The notes: generated by a model not told the origin, from the letters alone. A stretch of DNA of 64,000 bases from Setoptus koraiensis (GCA_048013815.1 CM106586.1:16368001-16432000); one strand, 5' to 3'. Counted from the first letter of the stretch, positions 10,901 to 24,524 are shown. Translations and numbers: made by a program.

Positions 10901-13900
10901 CATACTGCTCGCACTGACTGATTGCATCCATAACGTGCTCACCGCCACTACCCAACGAGGATACTTTGTCGAACAGCGCAATATATAACGAGAACCCAAA
11001 TTTGTCTTTCAATGGGATTTCTGCCGACAGGTACTCGCACAACTCATATGCAGTGGTTGCTGAGTCAGCCGTCGCTCCAATTTGATGGCCGTCCATAAAG
11101 GTTATCGGCAGTATCAGTGAATGCTTCTGTTTGACTGCATATAACTCTAACCATGCGGGTGGTTGTCCACGGGTCCCATTCGCGAAAGTTCTTCTGAGTC
11201 TAGTTTCACAATATAGCGCCCAATCACCGCCTTGGCGTATAAAGTTCAACAAATACTTTACAAAGCGATCCGATGGCGCAAAACATCCTACGCATAATGC
11301 CAATAAAATCCAACCAGTAGCATCAGATTTTTTATCGGGGTTGTTCGTTAATTGTTTGCATATTTGGCAGTAAATCTCATCACGCAATTCTTCGCGCAAT
11401 ATACCATGTCCTATGATAAAATGCAATTTCTCTAAAGCCGTTGTTGGTCTACCATCAATCCAATTACTATATGTATCGGCTGCAAGCTCTTCTTCTTGCA
11501 ATCGCCTACGAACGTCTTCACTCAACTTATTCTTCTTTTTCAATGTTAGAGAAACTAGTTTGTTGCGTATACTCCTGACTTTCGTTTTACCTGAAGGTTG
11601 CTGATCTCCATCCTGAGCCGGAGATTCCTTTCCTGCCTCTTGGAGTTGCATTTGAGCTTGTGCTTCCTGAAATTCTTTACTTTTGATGAAGTTTCTGCCT
11701 AATGTTGCAGTAACTTTACTCATTACAGAGGCCGAATCTCCAGGAGGCTCGCGAAATTCTTCTGGTTCTTTCGCATCCCCCATGAATCTTGTTATTGTGA
11801 TCCATAAGGCAATGGCGGCCATACAATCACCTTGAGTCTGTAGAGGTAACAAAGGATGTTTCATATCGTATTTTCGCTGATAGAAAAAGGGCACGTTCCC
11901 TTGGAAATAAGTGGTGGCGAATTTTTGAAATTTGTAGTCGCTTAGATCTTCATTCTCCTCCTCGGGCAAGGCTGGGACCGCCAAATTTCCAATGTCGTTG
12001 TTATCTACTTCAACCCCATAGGCACCGATCGCATGGCCATTCTGATGGTAAGCTCCATTAGAGCTGACCTCTACATTGTTGTTGTTCATGCAGTCCAAGT
12101 CTTTGAATGCCGAGGGTCCATCTCCAGATGATAACATACCATTAAGAGTGTTCGGACTCGTATCAAGGAATTGAAATATGGTGTCGACCAAATTTGAAGG
12201 ATCCACTTGTCGATCCTGTCGCGAGGCAGCTTCGACCATCATGGCTTTTTTCTCCTCCAATTGACGCTCTTCTGCAAGTTTTTCCTGCTTCTTACGCGCT
12301 TCAAACTCGCTCAATCGTTCGATATATTTCTTTTCCGCAATTTCTTGCGCCTTCTTAGGATTCACATTCTGTTGGCATAGTAGTTTCTCCTCTTGTTCCC
12401 TAAGACGTTTGGCCTCTGCTCTTCTGTTCAATTCTAATTGCAACTTCTGCATTTTCTTTCTCGCTATAAAGGCACGAACAAATCTCTGAATCTTTAGTAT
12501 AGCATGACGTTTGATCATGGCTTCTTTGCGCAACAAGTGTCCTCTACACCTGGCCTGAAGGGCAACTATATGCTGTCGCAAAAGTCTGAAATGGTTAGTG
12601 AACACCCTAGATCTTATGAGAGCCTGCAGCCTCTGGAAACCTGTCACCATTTCTCTGTATCTTCTTTTTTGTACGTGGGCTCGCCACCGAGATTGAATGA
12701 TGATTGCACTATCTCTCATTTTGTTGTACCTTCTTCTATGGTACCATCCTCGTATTGCCCTTTGTAAAGTTACTATATTACTAGTTATTACTCTATCACG
12801 TTCTTGTTCCAAGAATAAGTCATGAGCATCCTTGAGAAAAACCTTGCTGTTTCCGAGTTGATAGTCTTCTAAACCTAATTTAGTTCTGCAGATACGGGAC
12901 GCGGCCTCCTTCAAGTCGGAAACTTTGTGAGGAGGCCCTATCCCAGGTAATAAATAACGATATCGTTCAATAAATTCTTTGTATGTATGGCGTATCGGGT
13001 AGCCAGCTCTCCTAATTCTAATTGTTTCCATCATTCCCGAATACCTCAATTGCTTGCAACATAATTCTCTGTCAAACAACATAGGTTTCTTCATTTCATT
13101 AGGTTTTATGCATCTAATGAAGAATGGATGACATTGGCTGAGTTGCCTCATCAATGAATCGAGAGATTTCTTAAATTGAGCACTCAGTGTTAGTGTTTTC
13201 TTGCGCGTATCGGTTCCCATGCCTATGTCGTCATGAAATAGATTTTGCAAAAAGCTATTCTTGCTTACTTGTATTAGTTGTAGTAAATCAGCGTTGAAAG
13301 TATCTCGATTTTTCTCGAGGAAGCCTCTAGTTTCATAATAGACTTTACCAGCAAAGTGACTAAGACCAAATGAGGTATTGATATCTGACACATGCTTCAA
13401 GTAGTTCTGATTATTCCCGTGAGTTTTGTGCAACTTGTTTAATAGTGTTATGTCGGTACCTTGTGGGAATTTGCTCTCTTCATCTATCAACGCCATTATA
13501 TTCATCGGTTTGACTGCTATAAGATCGAGTGCATCTTGATTATCTATAAATTCAATGTGCTGCCAATTAATGTGTTCAGTATTATACTCCTCTTGCTCTA
13601 ACTTGAATATATGCCTAACAAAGAATTGCTGAAGATTTTCGTTTGCATAGTTTATACAAAATTGTTCAAAGCTATTGATGTTGAAATTTTCAAATCCAAA
13701 TATATCTAATACACCGATCGAAGACCTAGATTCTCCGCTGGGTGGCTTATAAATTGCTGAATTAATTTTTCGAACAATCCAAACAAACATCTTGCCATAA
13801 ATTCCTTTAACAAACGCGTCTCTGACATCTAATGATTGTTGTGAGCTCATTGTCGAGACAACTGTATCACCGTGGGCAAAGATTGTTCTGGTGGTCAAAG

Positions 13901-15005
13901 CTTCAATGAGATGTTGTTGGTCAACTTTGAGGAGTCTTGAGGCTACACTTGCGCTGGGTGCACTTGAATCAGTGAGTTCTGTTGCATCAAGATTATCTAT
14001 GACCGTCGCTTTATAACGTATATTACCTAGATGTAATAATGAGGCTAATATCATAAGTAGTTCCCAGACTTCAGCATCATCGAACATGAGAATTTTCATG
14101 GCGTTGCGAATGTCAAGGAATTCATGCTTGTCATTTCTACCATCACAGGATATGCAACCGCCTTGAGTGAGATAAAAAAATTCTGATGCGTCGACGAGAT
14201 CTAATTTGGCTTTTTCCTCTAAACTCATACCTGCTAACATACAATAAAATATATGGTAATTCCTCTCTTGTGCTGCTTGGCAGACTATTCTTGATTTTTC
14301 TAATAGATATTGATCAATTTTTGCTCCTTCAATCACACCTTGCTTATTAAAATGTATGTCAATATATTTACCAAAGCGACTAGAATTATCGTTGCGAACT
14401 GTTTTCGCATTTCCGAATGCCTCTAAAATAGGGTTTGCTTCGATAATTTGAGTTTGTATCCAAGAATGTTGGACGCTTATAGCTGCTAGGTATTTTAAAA
14501 TTAGTTTAGTTGATTCTGTTTTACCCGAGCCAGACCAACCGCTAATAACAACACACTGATCTTGGCCATATCTGAGCATATTAGTATAGGCATTATCGCC
14601 GATGGCAAATATATGAGGCGGTAATTCACCGATTTTTCTATCTTTGTACAACTTGGTTTGCTCGGCGTTATATATAGGAAGTATTTGATAGGGGTTGACT
14701 GCAACTAATATCGATCCTGTGTAGGTATATATAAGTTTATCTCTGTAACGAATGAGTAAATTTCGCAAAATTCCAGCTTCGTGCAAATCTCCGAGGGATA
14801 TCATGTCTTCGACCCCTTTAAGGGAGGACGGGTGCATGCACCTGATCCTTCTGGTTGGGGCGAGAGAGATCTCATTGCCCTCATCGGTGAGCACTTGTAT
14901 TTGTCTGCCATTGCTAGACAGAACACATGCTCCTATGGCAACATCGAATTTTCGGTTGCTGTCCTGCTCCAACCAAATAAATTCCCCTTTCGTGACAATA
15001 ACCAT
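7972..15005 (-). CDS. Myo7a: unconventional myosin VIIa (crinkled orthologue)
   Basis: Exons on the minus strand: 15005-8712, 8614-8498, 8397-8194 and 8064-7972. All introns are phase 0 and 97-129 bp, giving 2235 residues (human MYO7A is about 2215). Order: motor (1 to about 730) with switch 1 [10 protein letters not shown] and switch 2 DIFGFENF; a neck of about five IQ motifs (745-860, for example [13 protein letters not shown]); a charged helix; MyTH4-FERM (about 1030-1560); SH3 (about 1580-1640, [19 protein letters not shown]); MyTH4-FERM to the end. The last three exons carry [29 protein letters not shown] and [12 protein letters not shown], all diagnostic of class VII. It moves on actin and organises stereocilia in vertebrates, and bristles and hearing organs in flies. 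The oddity is the P-loop at residues 156-163, GWSGSGKT, where the class has GESGAGKT. The start ATG begins the usual N-terminal MVI and SH3-like subdomain. Confidence 0.95.
14517..14540 (-). other. ATP-binding P-loop of myosin VIIa with Glu to Trp change
   Basis: The codons read G-W-S-G-S-G-K-T (residues 156-163). Myosin P-loops are almost always GESGAGKT or GESGSGKT. The Trp codon TGG is at 14535-14537. Flanking residues (CVVIS before, ESTKLIL after) are normal, so the frame is not in doubt. Confidence 0.85.
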
Positions 15006-15420
15006 TTTTAGAGTTCTCTTGTGGCTATGCTGTAGATGTGAGAATTAATCAGATTTTGAAGTCTCTTCTTTATGATTAGATGGATATGAAAGGTAGTTTT
15101 TGAGTCTCTAGAGTATTGGATTATAAAATATTGAAATAGATTCATTTCAAATAATACTATATTTTCATTTCAGATCGTTGTATTCTTGTTGTCGCCTAAT
15201 GCCTTGCCGAACACGCAAGACTGAATTATGGTTGATGAAAATACAAATCTTAGTGGTCCTGTTCTCCTGTTCGATCTATGAAGAAATTGATTGATATGCA
15301 ACTATGGTTGTTTCAAAATTCCAGAGTATATCCCTCAGGAGCAATGTTTATATAATTGTTCGTTTGAATTGTATCGTATTATTTTTGGACACGTTGTGTG
15401 ATGATGGACAACGACCGCCG
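15006..15420. other. upstream region of myosin VIIa
   Basis: AT-rich flank that should contain the myosin promoter and 5' UTR. Just upstream of the ATG the minus strand has CACATCTACAG, which could be the acceptor of a 5' UTR intron. No other gene is seen. Confidence 0.4.
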
Positions 15421-15598
15421 ACAAGGTTAAGAATAGCTCAAACAGAATAGAACGAGACTACAATTTCCAAGAAGTTGTGCGACAACAAACAGTGTAGTAG
15501 TTCGAATGAGTGGAATTCGAGTATTCGTTCTATTACTTGTGGTATAAGTGACAGCAGCAGCAGCAACAGCAGAAGTCATAGCGAACTGGTCCAAGCAC

Positions 15599-15655
15599 CT
15601 GTTGTTGTTGTTGTTGTTCCTGTTGCTGTTGCTGCTGTTGTTACTATTGCTGCTG
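15599..15655. repeat. GTT/GCT triplet repeat
   Basis: Nearly uninterrupted GTT with GCT variants. The first of several such opa-like triplet tracts in the island. Confidence 0.8.
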
Positions 15656-15819
15656 TTATAATCAGTCGTGTAATGAAAAGTCTCTTATTGTTGTTGTCGT
15701 CATTGGTCGGTGTGTGTGTGGGTGTGGTGGAAATAATAATCTTTAGAAATGCCACACAGAGTTTATCTAATTCGTTACTGGTTTGTTCGTGAGTTGTCCT
15801 ACAGTGGCACAAGCGATAG

Positions 15820-15900
15820 TTATGGCGGCGGCTACGGTGGTGGTGATGGTGGTAGTTGTGGTAGTAGTGGTGGTAGTGGTTGTAGTGGTGGTGGTAGTGG
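15820..15900. repeat. GGT/AGT triplet-rich tract
   Basis: Imperfect run of GGT, AGT and TGT triplets (for example GGTGGTGATGGTGGTAG). It is followed by GAC/GAG triplets. It is a different motif from the GTT/GCT tracts nearby. Confidence 0.75.
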
Positions 15901-17112
15901 ATAGGAGGAGGACGATGACGAGGACGACGACGACGATGAGCTTTTCGACCACTACTACTTAAATGGCGCTTAAACCGCGACGAGAACAATAATCGATACC
16001 GATGTTGCAGATGATGATGTCGTGATCATTGTATTCAATTTGGGACCACTAAATGTATAACAAATGTTTGTACAAATGTGAGCTTCGGGCAGGTTATGGA
16101 CATTTTCGGAAAGAGAATGGAATAAAAATGATGCTTTAAGAACCGGTGTTTGTTTGTGCGTGTGTGTGTGAGTGTAGATATTGTCACACAATTAACTTTT
16201 CAGGATGTTGCACTAATGGCGCATTGATGCCTACTAAATATGTATTGTCTTGCGCGAACAATTGCTGACAGTGTGTGACAAAAACGGCGGATGTAACTCA
16301 TTTAGGTTTGCAATTTTGGTTGTTGTTGCTCGCGTTGTTGCTGTTGTCTCGTTTTCATTATCACTGGGCTGGCTGTAGGTGCACTGGGCAATATGCTCGA
16401 TGGTGACGAATTAGTTATTCGCCGACAAAGTCAGACAAATTGACACAGTCCGACTATAATTGAATTTATTATTGCTGGATAATCGTGGCTAATCGCTGAC
16501 GACGACGGTGCGATTGGCTCGTTGATTGGCTCGGCTCGTAGATTGGCTCGGCTTGTTGATTGGGCTCGGCTGGTGCGACGCGACAACAGGGTGGCTGGTC
16601 TTGAGACACAAAACATTGATTGGTGCAATTACAAAATGATGAATTTGTCGCTCGACGAACAATGGCGGCGATCCTGCGCTGGAGCTGGCATGAGCGGCCT
16701 GTGGGGCATCTAAGTGTCGCGCAACAATTAACAGTGATACGGCGATGATAATGATTTTGAATTAATTTGTTGCAGTTGCCACCGATAATGAGCAGCCGAT
16801 GATAATTTGCAATTAGTCGAGTCTAATATGCGTTTATTTGCAAATGTGTGATATGTAGTGTGTGTGATGATAACAAAATGGTAACAATTTTGTTGGCGTC
16901 GGTGCGCAACAATTCGGCGGCGGCGGCGGCGGACGAGCGAATGTGAGACTGCAATAGAACAAAATATATAATAATAAAACAGAGAATGGCTGCCATCGAG
17001 CGAAGACACACACACTCAGTCGCCGAACAAACGAGAAATGGTGCTCATTCTGTGCTCGCCATTCTACGCTCGCTCGCTCGCAGTATGCAGTTCCCCTGTG
17101 TAAGCAGCCAGC

Positions 17113-17114
<2 letters not shown>

Positions 17115-17147
<33 letters not shown>
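17115..17147. repeat. (GT)n microsatellite
   Basis: About 16 perfect GT dinucleotides. Shorter CA/GT runs lie near 16150-16170, 17425-17440, 17556-17577 and 17600-17614, so this 1.5 kb is a cluster of CA/GT repeats on both strands. Confidence 0.9.
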
Positions 17148-17149
<2 letters not shown>

Positions 17150-18366
17150 CGAGTGTCTGGCACTGGTGGTAGCGGCAGCGACGGCGACAGCGACGTCGAT
17201 CAATTAGCTCACACTCACACACACTCGCTCGCAGGTTCGTCAGTGGCCGCTCGAAATAGCAGAGAGCGGCCCGAGGGGGCAGCAACAGGCTGTGTTGCAT
17301 GCGCGCCGGAGGGGCCGCGCCAGCTTGCACAACAAAGTTGGCTTATCGTGTGTCCACTCGCACACTCTGCCCGGCGCACTCCTGGGCAAGCGAACGCTCG
17401 CCAGGCACCGAACGAGACTCACACACACACACACACACATACTCAGGTTCGCAACTCTTGAATCATTCGAGTTGAATGCAACTCGCAAGTTCGCTGGCCG
17501 ACAGTGTGTTGCCGCGGCAGACTCAAGTTCGCCAATCAAGCCGCTCAACAGGCGAGTGTGTGTGTGTGTGTGTGTGCGTGTGCTTGTGTGCGGTGTGCTT
17601 GTGTGTGTGTGTGTGCTTGTTGGCCCATTTTCACGGAGAGAAAAAACACCAACAAAAGTATAGGGTGTCTCGAGAGCAGCTCGAGCAGGTGGTCAGTGCG
17701 GACGGCGCTGTGCGGCGCGCAACCGCGCGCAAGTCCGCCGGATCTGACAATTGTGACTCACAAATTGCGAGTGTGCCCAGTCGGTTGCCATGGTTGCCCG
17801 CTCGCCCGTCGGCTCAGTGCGCGCCGGCCCGGAACAGCCGCCGCTCGTTCGTTCCATGAACCTCATAGGTGCATTGCGCAAGCCACTGCGGCCGCCGCCA
17901 TCGTCACCTCGAGCGGCCTTTTTATCCAGTGACACCCTATATGTCGGTGTGTGCACCGAACACAACACACGATTGTGTTTCGTTCTCGCTCGTCGTCACA
18001 CTAACTATGCGTGGGCAAGCTCGTTTGTTTGTTTGTCCGTTTGTCCGTCCGCTTGACGCTGCGTCCGTATGTGTTGTTACCGGCCTCGGCCTGGGAGACG
18101 GAGGAGAGTTCGCAAACTCTCGTTCTCTGTCAACCTGGCTCGCTCGTTGCATCGTTTTTGCACTAATCAGTGTGCAACGGCTATTAGACATTTGTAGCCA
18201 TCGCTGACGCAAGCCCGGCTTGCAACAAACGTTCGTTCGGCCGGCGGGACTCGATTCGGTTGCTGTATATGTATTGCTGCAAATGTATTGCTGTACATAC
18301 TGTATATGCAGATGTGTACAAATGTTCTGTCCACCCAAGCGCCTGCGTTATTAGCGATAAAGCACT

Positions 18367-18383
18367 TGTTGCCGTTGTTGTTG

Positions 18384-18422
<39 letters not shown>

Positions 18423-18429
18423 TTGTTGT
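18367..18429. repeat. GTT/GCT triplet repeat
   Basis: GTT triplets followed by about seven GCT triplets and then GTT again. Confidence 0.85.
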
Positions 18430-20357
18430 CCGATGACTCGGAGTCGGTCGGTCGCTATTACGTAACGCTGGTCGGCGGCTCATCGACATACCCGAGCCAG
18501 TTCATCGCTGTTGCGTTGCTACGGCCAGCGCCGGTGCTGCCACCACACGTAGACCGGCAGCACAGTGACAGCGCAACGAACGAGGCGTCCTTTGTTCGCA
18601 GTGGCCGCCCGTCTAAATAAATTATCTGGGATGATCTGAATGATGATCATTTCTGAGACAGTTGTGAGTTGTCAACCGACGTTCGCATAGATCACACGCC
18701 GATTGTTGTGCAGCTTGCCAGACAGCGCCGGCCCGACAGTGCCGGCCAGACACTGATGGTCGATGTGCGCGCCTGATTGACTCGGCTCACAGGTGACTCA
18801 AGATCAACAACTCGAGCTCGTCTGCCACAACTAATCACTATCTAAACAACAATGGTCGTCACAACGCTCGCTATGTGACATCTCTCTGACTGTGACACAG
18901 ACTGTGACACAGACTGTGTTTGTGTCGGGCGCGTCAGGTGACGCAACGAGCCACTACGTTGGCTCGGTTATTCGGTATATTGGGCCAATAAATCGCGCAT
19001 CGGCAAGAATTATTGTTTTGACGTTGCGCAACGTTGTATCACACACACACACAAGTTGTGTGACATAACACATTGGCTGCAAGCTACAAATTTACAGTTG
19101 ATTGATAGATCGGTATTGGCATTGTTGTTAACGACTACTAGCGCAGCCGATAAAATGAAGACATTTATTCTGTGTTTAATCTTTTTTCTTGGCCACCGTT
19201 TCCATTGTGCTGGCGCGCAGTGTCCAGCGCGCATCGGCCCTAAACGTACGGCTGGCCAATTCATTTATATGGAGATAAAACCCGATAAATGCCAGCAGCA
19301 GCCGCATTCTATATGGCTGGCCATTCGACTTTGCTTACATAAGCTCCACACAAGCCTTGAAATGTGTGTGTGTGTGTGTCAGCTCAAGCAAAACAGCAAC
19401 TGGCTCGGTGTTGCGACTGGCATATAGTGGCTGCTGCTGCCTAATAGCGCCATTGTGTATGACATGAGCGATAAATGTTGTACAGTTCATCTAACAACAA
19501 AGTTGATATCTTTTGAGAGAATTGCCATGGAGTGATAGAATGATAATGCTGTAATAATGACAATCGCTAGACAAATACACAACTCAATGATATCTTCTTT
19601 TTTCTCCTTCTTCTTCTGCCTTTTTTATCCCCCGTCTTGCTGCGTCTCGGCTTGCATACCTCGGCTAAGCCAGGTCGCTGCCATGGACGGGCCAGAGTGA
19701 GCTGGCAGCAGCAGCGGCAATTACTAGCGCCGAGCAGATAAATAGTGCAGTGCCAGAAGTAGGGGCAAGTTATACATGAATGGCCGCAGACAGGCCCTGG
19801 TGTTCGGTCGCACTAGGCACTATGATAGTGGCACTGTGCTCACCTGGCGACGCTGACTCTCTGTCAAGCTGTCGCAACTGTCGCTCCACGACACTGTCAC
19901 AAGCCGGCCGCATAATAATATTAGGCCTTTTTTATTGGCAGCGCACTCAACATGCCGGAGCGAGTGTGTAGATTCACTTTCAATTACTACTGCTGCTGCT
20001 GCTGCTGCTGCTCAGATCAGATCAGATTGAGCGCCATCAAGACGAGAATCAAGACGACGAAAATTGTCACCAGTGGTACCTGTCGCATCTGCTGCATGCG
20101 GCTCATTAGGCTGTTCACACTGGGCGCAGCCAGTTAATCGTGGGCTCGGGGCAATAATCGTCGCTTGCATGGCGCTAATTCTTCGTGTTGTTGTTGTTGT
20201 TGCACTCACTTAAAACAGCAACAGTGACTGTTGAACAGTCACTCGTTGGAGCGACTCATTTCATGCCATTTATGTATTATGCTGGCTGTTACTATTATTG
20301 CAAATATTAATCAATATGTTCATCAGTTCATGCTCGCTCGCTCCATGCTCCGCCAAA

Positions 20358-20434
20358 CAGATACACAGCCCGACAGGTACACAGCCCGACAGGTACACAG
20401 CCCGACAGATACACAGCCCGACAGGTACACAGCC
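20358..20434. repeat. 16-bp tandem repeat, about 4.8 copies
   Basis: Unit CAGRTACACAGCCCGA with a single A/G variation in position 4. The copies are otherwise identical, which indicates recent expansion. Confidence 0.9.
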
Positions 20435-20778
20435 AGCAGCCAGTGAGTATGATGTAATGGGGTTTAAGTTGATGTGCGTCCAGTTACGGTTGCGGCCGTG
20501 TAGCGGCCTTTATTGCGGCAATAACAGTGACACCGGCGACTAATGCTCTAATGACCATTGACGAGTCGCCTGTTCGGCCGCAGCCAGTTTTGAATTTAAA
20601 TTGAGCCCGTTTAAATTAACTGCTACCTGTGTGAGTGACAGGCCGGCGGAATGTCACTCGAGAGCTCGGGAGCCCGAGTGCTCGAGCACGAATGTCCGAA
20701 GGGGACCCGCTGGCCGCGGTTCGGCGACCGGCGAGTAAAAGTTTAGCCGCTCCGTTGTTTGTCTCTCGGCCCGAGTCT

Positions 20779-20880
20779 CGGGTATGTTTGTCGGGCATGT
20801 TTGTCGGGTATGCTTGTCGGGCATGCTTGTCGAGTATCACTGCTCGCCGGTATCACTGCTGGCCGGTATCACGGCCACAC
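20779..20880. repeat. two adjoining minisatellites (13-bp and 16-bp units)
   Basis: Four copies of a 13-bp unit GGGYATGYTTGTC, with C/T differences only, run directly into about 2.5 copies of a unit close to GCCGGTATCACTGCTG. Confidence 0.8.
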
Positions 20881-21993
20881 ATAGGCCATCGGCGGCGACC
20901 GGCTGGACATGGCGCGCCGTGTGCGAGAGGCACATCCAGCGGTAATTACTTTCTGGCTTGTCGAACTGGTGGCTTGTTGAGCCGGTGGCTTGTTGAGCTG
21001 GCCAACGCCAGCGAATGAGCCAGAGAGCCACTCGACAAGCTAATGCCGGCGCTCATCAGTGTTGATCGCAGTCAAAGTAATCATTTTCATCGGGCTCGTC
21101 ATCGGCGTCGGCGTCGTCGTCGTCGGCGTTTAATAACAATCAGCAACGTTCGCCGGCAGCGGCAATTGTCTATAGTCATGATATAACAAACAGAGCGGCC
21201 ATTGTGTGGTCGGCGCCGGCCGGCCAGGTCTGGATGGCGAGCGGCACGCAACGGATCGCCCTGTTTGTCATTAGTTGGCAACATGACTCTTGAGCCAAGT
21301 GGCCACAATATACCGTTGGGCCATCATGCATCGTTGGCGCAATTGTGAGAGCCCTTGCTGCGACCACTTGTTAGCGCTCAGCGCACTTGTTACAGCGCAC
21401 TTGTTGGCATCATCGGGTGAGAGTGGCGAGCGGGCGAGCGGCCAAGCGAGCATATTGTTTGCTAATAGAGGCTATTCGTTAGTGCGCAAAGGCCACCGTT
21501 TGCAACGGCAGCAGCAGCGGCAGCGGCGCCAGAAGCGCCAGCAAATGGTCCGAATAAGACACTGGCAATCGGACACCGACGCTCAAGCCGGCCAGACCGG
21601 CCAGACGCCGGCCAATGGCCGGCAACGCAATGAGCGGCGATGTTTACTTAGTTGAAACGGGTCAGACCATTACCGGCCGGCCAAGCGGCTCTTACGGCAA
21701 CAGCCGGCCGCTGTCCACTGTTGGCAGCCGAGGCAGCGGTGCGGCTGGGCCCATGTTGGCGCAAGTGTGTGTGATGGATGAACTGCGCGCAATAATGGAC
21801 GAAGAAAAATGACTCTGTTGTGAAACTCTTCATCTGATCTGACGTAATTTATACTAATGGATAAATACCACCAATGGACTCGGCGGCAATAGTGTGTGTG
21901 TGTGTGTGTGCGTCTATTCTATTAGCGTCTGTGTCCCGTCCACGTTGAGCATGTCGATCGAGAGCTCACAGTGACTGTAATACAGTCGTCGTC

Positions 21994-22083
21994 GCTGTTG
22001 TTGTTGCTGCCGCTGCCGCTGCTGCTGATGTTGTTGTTGTTGTTGTCGTTGTTGTTGCTGATGTTGTTGTTGTTGCCGCCGTT
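21994..22083. repeat. GTT/GCT/GCC triplet repeat
   Basis: Long imperfect triplet tract. A second shorter one lies at about 22136-22172. Confidence 0.8.
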
Positions 22084-24524
22084 GTAGGAGATGGCACCAT
22101 TACACAGACGGAGCTAGCATGGAGTCTGTTTTTTGGCTGTTGTTGTTGTTGTTGTTGCTGCTGTTGATGCTGCCGCAAACGGGGCCGTTCGCAAAAAAGA
22201 AAAGGAAACCGAAATAGCTTGTCAGTTTCATAGCTGATAATGATGATGATTGCATGATTGAATGGCGCAAGCGGCCACTAGTTGTTGCTGATCATCTCTC
22301 GTCAGCGTGCCGTGTTGAGCCAAACACAAATGATACTTTTATCAACTGGCACACATGCCCGTATATTCGCATATCTATCTCACTATTCTACTTGCTCGCC
22401 CATTCGCTGACCGTTGACCGCCGCCCGGGCCGTTGCGTTGCCGGCTGTACAATCATAAGCTGCCGTCATAAGCTGCCGATTGATGCCGTTGCTGCTATTG
22501 TCGGACACACAAGCTTACACCGGACACCGGGCGCACACACTGGGCGCCGCCACAACAGCAACAAAGCCGCAGGCCGTCTCGACAAGACCCTTCGCGATAT
22601 TCGCCAAGATATGGCGGCGCAAGTATTAATTGGCACCGCCATCTGGCCTTTATCTAGTTCATTGACGGCTCATCGGCCGTTATTGGCGGCCATTAGTGCC
22701 GGCCTGGTGGCGCCTTCGGGCCTCACAACAGCAACAGCAACGACAACACTGACAGCGCCGACAACACCGACAACGGCGACAACGGCGACACCGGCACACC
22801 GTGCACGCTTGATTGTCCTTCGCTCCAGCGATACAATCTCCCGTTTGTCCTTCGACGCTGCCCTGTCCGATGGGCAGGCCGCAACTCTTTCGCTGGCTTC
22901 GCCCGGCCGCCGAGGCGGCCGGCGAGCGGCCAGTTGGAAGCTCTCGCAGTCGCCGGTCCGGCCGATTCGGCTGATTCGGCCAGTCGGGCCAGTCGAGCCA
23001 ATTCGGCCGGTCCGGCCAGCCAGTGCCCAGAGCGCACACATGCACCGGCTCCGTGAGGCATGTCGATGTGTGTCTCTGCAAATTAGTGTCCCGCCGGCCG
23101 ATGTTGCCCCTGCAACAATTTGCTGCACTGCGCTCAATTGGTCCGGTCGCTCGCACAATTTGTCCGGCCGGCACTACTATGCTACTATGTGTGCTATGTG
23201 TATTAACTTGCGATGTGTTATGTGGCGCGCCGAGATGCGCCACAATAACTGTTGCCTGTTGCACGCCGCTCACCTGTGCGCTCAACGCTCAACACTCAAC
23301 GCACTGACCACTGGCGCAACAACAATAATGAACTCTGCTAATCGAGTTACTCACACACACACAATCGATGATGGATTCGAATCAAATTGAACCCTCGCAA
23401 CTTGCCAGTCGCAAGCCAGATATCGATTGCGTTCCGACATGAGTGATTGCCGTCGACGATGGCGCGCCGCAACTCGGACCGCGGCAGCGACAACAACAGC
23501 AGCAGCAACAACAACAACAACACTGTAACACATTGGCTAATTTGCATTTGCTTGTGAGCCCATTTAAGGTGTCATACTGCACTCCTGTTGCTGGCCATTG
23601 TTTCGGCCGGTCAGCTCTTTGTTTTTCGCTCGTCTGTCGTGTTGCTTGCCTGTCAACTGGTGGCCCGATGTTGGCAGCCAAACAATTTACGTAACGCACA
23701 GCCGAGCTCACATTACATAATGCAAAACACAGCGCGCGCGTTGTCTCGCTCACTGACAGAATGACCCAATGAGTCATCATATTCCGCTGATACGCTCAGC
23801 AACACCTGAGCTCAACCACGACGACGCCCCGACCGGCGCTGTCCATCGCGCTCGCCTTGCCGAGCTCGCCTTGCCGCGCTCGCTGGTCGGCGGCCCAGCG
23901 TGATACTGCCGGCCGCTGGTCGGATCACACTCGCTCGAGCCGCTCGACCGTCAGCGTATATGTGCGATACGATTTGACTACGACATCCAATCACACCGAT
24001 GGGAGAGGCCGTTTTGTGGGCAAACGCGAGCCAGACAGCAAACCGGGCATGTCGTGTCAGCTCGGCTCGGCGTTTGTGCCGCTGTCCGCCAGGCTGCCGC
24101 TGCTGCTGCTGCTGTCGCATTCTTTGCCTGTCAAGCGCCACGGCCGTCGAGCGATGTTGCCGTCAAACGTTATTGTTATCAAACAACCGCTACTGGCCAC
24201 AATGTCCAACCGACCGCAGAGTCAACAAACAATGGCCACTGGTCACTCAATTAAATTGCTACACGACGCCAGGCGAGTAGCCAGCGAGCGAGCGGCCACA
24301 CTTGGGTTATTATCAACTTATTTATAATAAGGTCCAGTTAGCTGGAAATCAATTCGATACGGTGACAGCACTAATTGTTGGTTGGCCCGGCGCGCATGAC
24401 AATCCAGAGTCAGTCTATCAAGACCACTGCGGCAAGACAAAAACGGTTCCTAATTAGTGTGACTTCGGGCCGGTTGTGTGGCATCATGTTTTGATCGGGC
24501 ACGATGATTGATACGATCAACAAC

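Noticed and set aside
19056-19427. ORF with signal-peptide-like stretch MKTFILCLIFFLG
   Set aside because: The rest runs into a GT repeat and has no recognisable protein, no splice context and no poly(A) signal. One hydrophobic stretch is not enough.
22254-23390. 378-codon open frame in the GC-rich island
   Set aside because: Composition is Thr/Ala/Arg/Pro-rich without domain features, long overlapping frames exist on the other strand in the same place, and frame length is expected in stop-poor GC-rich DNA.
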